This document shows, in pieces, positions 7,621 to 11,794 of a stretch of DNA of 11,794 nucleotides. Location of the stretch: contig DUZD01000063.1 of NCBI GenBank assembly GCA_013349695.1, positions 1 through 11,794 on the forward strand, written 5' to 3'. The first letter of the stretch is position 1. Each line of letters opens with the position of its first letter. The notes beneath the pieces are model-generated. The model searched no databases and had not been told where the DNA came from. It worked only from the letters and a program-made list of their open reading frames with translations. The position numbers were made by a program, and so were the translations under genes. This DNA comes from Rhodospirillaceae bacterium. GTDB taxonomy: Bacteria > Pseudomonadota > Alphaproteobacteria > Rhodospirillales > 2-02-FULL-58-16.

Positions 7621-8340
7621 TCAATCGCCGACGTTTGGCAGCACCATGATATCCACCCGCCGCCCCATGGCTTGTCGTTGTTCCTCCGTGACGTTGGGCA
7701 GTTGGGAGTAAAGGCTGTCCGAATAGCCATAGGCGATGATGTCTTCCGTATAGCCGGAACGCTTAAGCGCGTTGGTGACGGCAACGGCGCGGGCAATGGA
7801 TAGTTCCCAGTTGGAGGTGTATTCGCCGCCTTTGGGGGGGGCCGGGTCGGAATGGCCGTTGACGCCGATCTGATTACCGATGTTGCGAAGCACGCCGCCA
7901 AGGGTGAACAGGGCATCGCGGGCCCGCTCCGTCATCACCGCCCGGCCCGATTGGAAGAGCAGGTCGCCGGGCAGCGCGATGATCAGGCGGTCCTCCAGGC
8001 GCATCAACAGGCTACGCTTGAGCAGCGGGTCTTGGTTAACGGCCCTCTCCAGCACGGCGGTCAGGTAATCCAGGTTAATCGCCCGTTTGCGGAAAATGGT
8101 CGAGATGTTGAACTTAGCCGTCGCCGTCGCCGCCGACTTGGTAATCGAGGGGTTAAGGTTCTGCGAAAGGGCATCGGTCATCTCTTTCCATTTGTCCACC
8201 TTGACGCTGGACATGGAAAAAATCAGCACGAAAAAGGTCAACATCAGAGACACCAAATCCGTGAAAATCACCATCCACGCCATGCTTGGCCGTGGCGGCT
8301 TGGGTATTTGCTGGCTTTCCCAATTTTCGACCACTTCCAA
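7621..8340 (-). CDS. MotB/PomB-like stator protein with OmpA-type domain
   Basis: Stator subunit that conducts ions with MotA and anchors to peptidoglycan. In the 239-residue product the single membrane helix (residues 21-44) contains FTDLVSLMLTFFVLIFSMSS; D28 matches the essential ion-binding Asp of MotB (Asp32 in E. coli). The periplasmic part has the OmpA-type peptidoglycan-binding signatures GHSDP (162-166), SNWELSIARA (176-185) and GRRVDI (226-231). The helix is closer to PomB-type than to E. coli MotB in wording, but the coupling ion cannot be decided by eye. It starts at TTG 8340, five bases after the preceding stop; GTG 8334 is an alternative. Both neighbours are tightly spaced, so it belongs to one operon. 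No motA is in the window. Confidence 0.9.
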   Translation of the reverse strand: MEVVENWESQQIPKPPRPSMAWMVIFTDLVSLMLTFFVLIFSMSSVKVDKWKEMTDALSQNLNPSITKSAATATAKFNISTIFRKRAINLDYLTAVLERAVNQDPLLKRSLLMRLEDRLIIALPGDLLFQSGRAVMTERARDALFTLGGVLRNIGNQIGVNGHSDPAPPKGGEYTSNWELSIARAVAVTNALKRSGYTEDIIAYGYSDSLYSQLPNVTEEQRQAMGRRVDIMVLPNVGD

Positions 8341-8345
8341 CTCAC

Positions 8346-9113
8346 TTAGGGCCGGGCGCTTTTGTCCGCTTGGCCATTGTCCGCTTTGACATCGTCCGCT
8401 TTGCCATTTCGTTCCTCGAAAAAAACACCTTCCCCAAACTTGAGGCGTATTTCGTCGACATTGCGGACATAAAACCAGATCAGGATTTCATCCGGGTTTC
8501 CGTGCATGATTCCGACGACAACGCTGTCGGGAGGCACGCCGCGCGACTGCATTTCGCGGGCAAACGCGCCGGCCCGGGCCATCCCGAGGGTTTGCCCGAT
8601 CGGCAGACTTTTGCCGCCGGCATATTCACTGCCGATGACGAGCTCCATGTCAAAGCGCAAACCGAGAGGGCGAGCGCTCAGCGCGGCAACAATGCGGTCG
8701 AGCAGGGGAACCTTGGCCGGCCTGATTTTCGTCTGGCCGGTAAAAAACAGGGAATCAGAGCGAATCGACAGCCGCATTTTCCGCCCCGGTTGGACGACCT
8801 CGATTTTCTCCACCTGTATCGAGGTGGTGAAAATATTGGTGATCTGTTCCTGGAACTGCTGTGCTGCCAGCACGTTGCCTTCCTTGGACGTGAAAGCCGT
8901 AAGGTCGGTGCTGGGCGGGAAAATGGAAGAAAATGTGGAACTCAGGCTGTCCATGACCGCCCGCGATTTGACCTCTTCGAGGGTCGAGATACTCACCAAT
9001 AAAATGAAAAAAGCGAGAACAAGCAGATAAAGCCCCAGGAAAAGGGCAAGCGACCCCCCCCCACCGGCTTTTTCCTCGCCGGCGATATGAGAGATGGTTT
9101 CCTGAGTTTCCAT
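8346..9113 (-). CDS. MotB-like paralogue lacking the ion-binding Asp
   Basis: A 255-residue single-pass membrane protein adjacent to the canonical motB and similar in layout. Its helix (residues 21-42, SLALFLGLYLLVLAFFILLV) aligns with that of its neighbour on the shared FF pair, which puts G27 where the neighbour has D28. The periplasmic domain keeps an OmpA-like outline (a LFFTGQTKIRP strand, then GMARAGAFAREM), but the GHSD and SNWELSxxRA motifs are missing, so peptidoglycan binding in the usual way is doubtful. A polar helix segment follows the membrane part. The tail (about 236-255) is a short charged repeat encoded by 15-base repeats. It probably forms a hetero-complex with the neighbouring MotB or regulates it; that is inference. 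No clear ribosome site precedes ATG 9113. Confidence 0.82.
   Translation of the reverse strand: METQETISHIAGEEKAGGGGSLALFLGLYLLVLAFFILLVSISTLEEVKSRAVMDSLSSTFSSIFPPSTDLTAFTSKEGNVLAAQQFQEQITNIFTTSIQVEKIEVVQPGRKMRLSIRSDSLFFTGQTKIRPAKVPLLDRIVAALSARPLGLRFDMELVIGSEYAGGKSLPIGQTLGMARAGAFAREMQSRGVPPDSVVVGIMHGNPDEILIWFYVRNVDEIRLKFGEGVFFEERNGKADDVKADNGQADKSARP
8362..8406. repeat. Three 15-bp tandem repeats in a MotB-like gene tail
   Basis: Units TTGTCCGCTTGGCCA (8362-8376), TTGTCCGCTTTGACA (8377-8391) and TCGTCCGCTTTGCCA (8392-8406) lie in direct tandem. On the minus strand each encodes five residues of the form xKADx or xQADx, making a charged C-terminal tail. The unit is a multiple of three, so copy-number change would keep the frame. 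Confidence 0.8.
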
Positions 9114-9126
9114 ATTGGATGAGTTG

Positions 9127-9237
9127 CTAATCGAAACTGGCCAATGCCGCGTCTATTTCAACCTGGGATTTTGCTTTGTCTTTCAAGGCCCCCGCATTAA
9201 AACGAGGAATTTCTCCACGGTCCCAGGTTGGATCCAC
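9127..9237 (-). CDS. 36-codon micro-ORF with CheY-binding-like tail; possible cheZ remnant
   Basis: This lies in the 178-base gap between the MotE-type gene and the MotB-like gene. The frame opens at GTG 9237 after an in-frame TGA and ends at TAG 9127-9129, 13 bases before ATG 9113. The product ends with AKSQVEIDAALASFD. This resembles the CheY-P-binding peptide of FliM (LNQDEIDSLLGFDDD in this operon) and, from memory, the C-terminus of alphaproteobacterial CheZ, which also ends in an SQxxIDxLLASFD-like tail. No ribosome site is visible before GTG. The full phosphatase (about 200 residues) would not fit, so it may be the leftover 3' end of a deleted cheZ or a minimal CheY-binding peptide. 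Confidence 0.4.
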   Translation of the reverse strand: MDPTWDRGEIPRFNAGALKDKAKSQVEIDAALASFD

Positions 9238-9291
9238 TGGATTTCAGATTGCCGGTTATTTCAGGAAAAAGCGCGCCGCAACTTTTCCCAA

Positions 9292-10020
9292 TCACACTCC
9301 GCCAGCGGAACCGGCAGCCGGCAAATTTCTCAGCCGCGCCAACTCGACCGTGATCTCGGTCGCTTTGGCCGGATTCATTTTGGCCATGATCGGAGCCAAC
9401 TTGCGTTCCTTCATCTGTTCAACCACCAAAAGGAGCGTAGTCATTTCCAACTCCTCGAAAATTCGGGCGGCATCCTTTGGCTTCATGTTCTCATAAATTT
9501 TGACCAGACTCTGTATCTTTTGGGTTTGTTGTTCATCATAAGTTTTTATGAGCTTCTGGATGGTCGCCTGGAAGTCCTTGAGCTCGACGATCTTTTTTTC
9601 GATACGGGATTCCGCCGCTTTCAACATCCCGGTCCGCATCGCCAATTCCTTTTCGCGGGATTCCAGGACTACGCGGCGTTCGGCCAGTTGCTGAAGGAGG
9701 TCGATCTCGGACTGAGTAAACAAGGTTGGATCGGCGGCAACCGCTTTCGACGCCTCCGACACCGCATCCGGCGCATCGGCTTCGGCCGCCGTACTCGGCT
9801 TCGCCTGTTTCGAGTCGGTCCGGGGTTCGGCCTCGGACTTGGCGGGAGCGGCCTTCTCCTGGGCTCTGGCGCCTGACACCGAAAAGGCGCCATTGAGAAG
9901 ACCGTCGAAACCATTCCAGATGTCGCCGACTTTCACCGTCAGAAGGAGAGCGGCGAAGAAAATGGTTATGGGGAGAAAGCGTACCTTGGATATGAGATCG
10001 ATCATGGTCATCCAGCCCAT
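9292..10020 (-). CDS. MotE-type flagellar motor protein (COG3334-like)
   Basis: A 242-residue protein of the MotE/MgtE-N-like family found in alphaproteobacterial motor operons; in rhizobia MotE is a periplasmic chaperone for the stator protein MotC. A hydrophobic segment at residues 13-29 is a membrane anchor or uncleaved signal. Next come a low-complexity Ala/Lys/Glu stretch (50-98), a coiled coil opening with FTQSEIDLLQQLAERR (101-116) and running to about 175, and a terminal helical domain, YENMKPKDAARIFEEL (176-191) through MAKMNPAKATEITVELARL, which is the MgtE-N-like signature. The start ATG 10020 is one base after the upstream stop; in-frame ATGs at 10011 and 10005 are alternatives. 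A longer open frame to 10098 would overlap the upstream gene and is unlikely. Pairing with the downstream TPR protein recalls MotE-MotC, an inference. Confidence 0.85.
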   Translation of the reverse strand: MGWMTMIDLISKVRFLPITIFFAALLLTVKVGDIWNGFDGLLNGAFSVSGARAQEKAAPAKSEAEPRTDSKQAKPSTAAEADAPDAVSEASKAVAADPTLFTQSEIDLLQQLAERRVVLESREKELAMRTGMLKAAESRIEKKIVELKDFQATIQKLIKTYDEQQTQKIQSLVKIYENMKPKDAARIFEELEMTTLLLVVEQMKERKLAPIMAKMNPAKATEITVELARLRNLPAAGSAGGV

Positions 10021-10021
10021 C

Positions 10022-10486
10022 CTAGCGGGTTGCCTGTAGCGCCTTGAGCAATTCAAGCTCGGCTGCCGATTCGCCGACGGTTTCCACTTTTTTGTCATTG
10101 CCGCGGTTTCCCGCCGCCTTGTTGTTTTCGGTGCTGCCGGGATTGCCGCCTGGCGGGTATGCTTGGCCTTGTTCCCGGCGAATTCCGCGCACCGTTTCCT
10201 CTAGACGGTCGGCGGCGGTATCGCCCCGATCGATGAGAAAGGTCAAGTCGTCGTGCAAGGCCTGGGCCTTGTCAATGCACTGCTGCAAAGTATCCGTCAT
10301 GTTTTTCAACCTGTTGATGCTTTCCTCGGCGCGCATGGTCGCGCCGCCGAAACTTGACGCCAGTTCCTGCAGTTCCGATTTATCCTGGCGCAGGCTGCCG
10401 AGCCGGCGGTTCAAGGCCACCGCATAACCGATCATAACCACCAGCAAAAGGGCGACCAAAAGATCGAGGATGAGGGAAAACGGCAA
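10022..10486 (-). CDS. DUF6468-type coiled-coil membrane protein
   Basis: A 154-residue single-pass protein. The N-terminal helix is at residues 4-25 (SLILDLLVALLLVVMIGYAV), followed by a coiled coil from about 26 to 105 (LNRRLGSLRQDKSELQELAS, then INRLKNMTDTLQQCIDKAQA) and a polar Gly/Asn/Pro-rich linker to a short C-terminal helix. I recognise the layout and FliM-MotE position as those of proteins annotated DUF6468 in Rhodospirillales, whose function is not established to my knowledge. TTG 10486 is supported as the start by AGGAG at 10493-10497, 6 bases upstream and overlapping the fliM stop codon, so translation is probably coupled to fliM. Confidence 0.8.
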   Translation of the reverse strand: MPFSLILDLLVALLLVVMIGYAVALNRRLGSLRQDKSELQELASSFGGATMRAEESINRLKNMTDTLQQCIDKAQALHDDLTFLIDRGDTAADRLEETVRGIRREQGQAYPPGGNPGSTENNKAAGNRGNDKKVETVGESAAELELLKALQATR

Positions 10487-10492
10487 AACCAG

Positions 10493-10497
10493 CTCCT
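10493..10497 (-). promoter_or_regulatory. Ribosome binding site deciding a TTG start
   Basis: AGGAG on the minus strand overlaps the fliM stop (TAG, 10496-10498) and lies 6 bases before TTG 10486. It fixes the start of the DUF6468-type gene and couples its translation to fliM. Confidence 0.7.
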
Positions 10498-11650
10498 AAT
10501 CCTCAATCAAGCGGTCTTCGATGCAAACGGCGAGCTGGTCGCCTTTGCGGCCCATCCTGGCGGTATAAAGGGAGACATCGCCGCATCGCAGTTGCACCAA
10601 TGATTCGGGTGTCGCGCTTAACATGATCTGCGAGCCGGGACGGAGGGCGAAAACGTCGCTCAGTTTCATCGTTTGTTGATCGAGGATCGCCTCCAATTCG
10701 ATCTCGGTAAGCCACAGCTCATTCGCCAAGTGAGTTTCCCAAATGGAATCGCGGCCGAACTTTTCGCCCATGAACATCTGCAGCAGCAATTCGCGTACAG
10801 GTTCCAGCGTCGCATAAGGCAAAAGCATTTCCATCCGGCCGCCGCGATCCTCCATGTCGATGCGCAGGCGGATCACGATGGCGGCGTTCGACGGCCGCGA
10901 GATGGTCGCGAACCTGGGGTTGGTTTCGAGTCGGTCGAAACGGAAAGTCACCGGGCTCAAAGGCTCGAAGGCGGCCGACAGATCGCCCAGCATGACGTGA
11001 ACCATGCGCTCGACCAAGCTCCGTTCGATGGTCGTGTAAGGGCGTCCCTCGATGCGCATCGCCGCAGTGCCGCGGCGACCACCCAAAAGGACGTCGACGA
11101 TCGAGTATATGAGAGAGGAATCAACGGTGATCAGCCCGAAATTGTCCCATTCCTCGGCCTTGAACACACTCAACATGGCCGGCAGCGGAATGGAGTTCAA
11201 ATAATCTCCAAAACGGATGGAGGCGATATTGTCGAGGGAAACTTCAACGTTATCAGAGGTAAAATTGCGCAAGGACGTCGACATCAGGCGCACCAAACGG
11301 TCGAACACCACCTCCAACATGGGCAGCCGTTCATAGGAAACCAAAGCGCTGTTGAGAATGGCCTGAATGCCTGTCTGGTCGGCGCCGGGAGTGTGGTCGT
11401 CATCGAATCCGAGCAGGCTATCGATCTCGTCCTGATTGAGAACGCGGGTGGATTGACCGGCGCTGGAAGGGCTCTCCATATCTGCTCCGGCGCCATCGCC
11501 CTCGCCTTCTTCGCCACTGACCATGGCATCCCATTCGGCGGCGAGATCGTCTTGATCACTGTTTTCTTCGCCGTCGCCGCTTTTGTCATTGTCGGCCGAG
11601 GACGATTCGATCACCGCATCTGGATCAGCTTCGTCGTCCGCAATTGTCAT
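10496..11650 (-). CDS. fliM: Flagellar motor switch protein FliM
   Basis: C-ring protein that binds CheY-P and reverses rotation with FliG and FliN. The 384-residue product has an unusually long acidic, low-complexity N-terminus (residues 1-68), then the CheY-P-binding motif LNQDEIDSLLGF at 71-82, the CheC-like middle domain (about 100-290) with LLGGRRG at 188-194, and a C-terminal SpoA domain (about 307-384). E. coli FliM is 334 residues with the EIDALL motif near the start, so the extension accounts for the extra length. Within the extension DDLAAEWDAMV (34-44) forms a second short acidic amphipathic stretch. ATG 11650 is 28 bases after the fliL stop, with a weak GACGGGAT upstream. Confidence 0.95.
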   Translation of the reverse strand: MTIADDEADPDAVIESSSADNDKSGDGEENSDQDDLAAEWDAMVSGEEGEGDGAGADMESPSSAGQSTRVLNQDEIDSLLGFDDDHTPGADQTGIQAILNSALVSYERLPMLEVVFDRLVRLMSTSLRNFTSDNVEVSLDNIASIRFGDYLNSIPLPAMLSVFKAEEWDNFGLITVDSSLIYSIVDVLLGGRRGTAAMRIEGRPYTTIERSLVERMVHVMLGDLSAAFEPLSPVTFRFDRLETNPRFATISRPSNAAIVIRLRIDMEDRGGRMEMLLPYATLEPVRELLLQMFMGEKFGRDSIWETHLANELWLTEIELEAILDQQTMKLSDVFALRPGSQIMLSATPESLVQLRCGDVSLYTARMGRKGDQLAVCIEDRLIED

Positions 11651-11678
11651 GGCAATCGATCCCGTCGGTTATAAAATC

Positions 11679-11794
11679 TTATTGTACCAGCATTTCCTTG
11701 AACAGGACATCCTGAACCCTGGCCGGCGCGGCGGCGGCGCCAACCCGCATCAGCAGTTCCTCGCGTAACCGGTACATGCCCGCCGATCCCTTCA
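11679..11794 (-). CDS. fliL: FliL, C-terminal fragment (runs off window)
   Basis: Only the last 38 codons are present, ending at TAA 11679-11681. The visible end includes MYRLREELLMRVGAA and VQDVLFKEMLVQ, matching the FliL C-terminus, including the common VxxVLFxEMLVQ ending. FliL is a single-pass inner-membrane protein that forms a ring around the stator. Its place directly before fliM agrees with the classic fliL-fliM order. The N-terminus and membrane helix lie outside the window. Confidence 0.9.
   Translation of the reverse strand, partial: KGSAGMYRLREELLMRVGAAAAPARVQDVLFKEMLVQ

Overview
The window reads as an alphaproteobacterial chromosome segment, most likely Rhodospirillales or a close relative. 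It carries flagellar export and motor genes in an order I associate with that group: fhlB-type gene, fliO, fliP, and fliL, fliM, a DUF6468-type gene, a MotE-type gene and motB-type genes. Codons are GC-rich except in the first ~530 bases, which are strikingly AT-rich. Genus cannot be fixed from the sequence.

Layout. (1) 1-805: an accessory patch. It holds an AT-rich stretch with a possible 51-residue membrane protein (347-502) behind a TTGACA/palindrome element, then a minus-strand 3' remnant of a group II intron (533 to about 715) with a well-formed domain V and a domain VI with a bulged branch-point A. (2) 806-2713, plus strand: a compact export operon of an FlhB C-terminal-like protein, a helical protein of unknown role, FliO and FliP. 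(3) 11794-4121, minus strand: a motor operon of FliL (3' end only), FliM, a DUF6468-type coiled-coil membrane protein, a MotE-type protein, a 36-codon micro-ORF with a CheY-binding-like tail, a degenerate MotB-like protein lacking the ion-binding Asp, a canonical MotB/PomB-like stator protein, and a 1165-residue periplasmic AMIN-like/TPR protein. A hairpin with a T-rich tail follows. (4) 4002-2720, minus strand: speD and speE (AdoMet decarboxylase and spermidine synthase), overlapping by 4 bases and running tail-to-tail into fliP with 6 bases between the stops.

How the genes work together. FliO and FliP build the export gate, and the FlhB-like protein probably acts at the switch. FliM receives CheY-P, FliL and the MotB-type proteins belong to the stator, and the MotE-type and TPR proteins are plausible periplasmic stator partners, by analogy with MotC/MotE in rhizobia. 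No motA and no complete cheZ lie in the window. SpeD and SpeE make decarboxylated AdoMet and then spermidine.

Most worth a second look: the paired MotB-like proteins with Asp-to-Gly at the ion site, the micro-ORF that looks like a cheZ tail, the giant TPR protein, the intron remnant, and the small AT-rich ORF with its operator-like palindrome.
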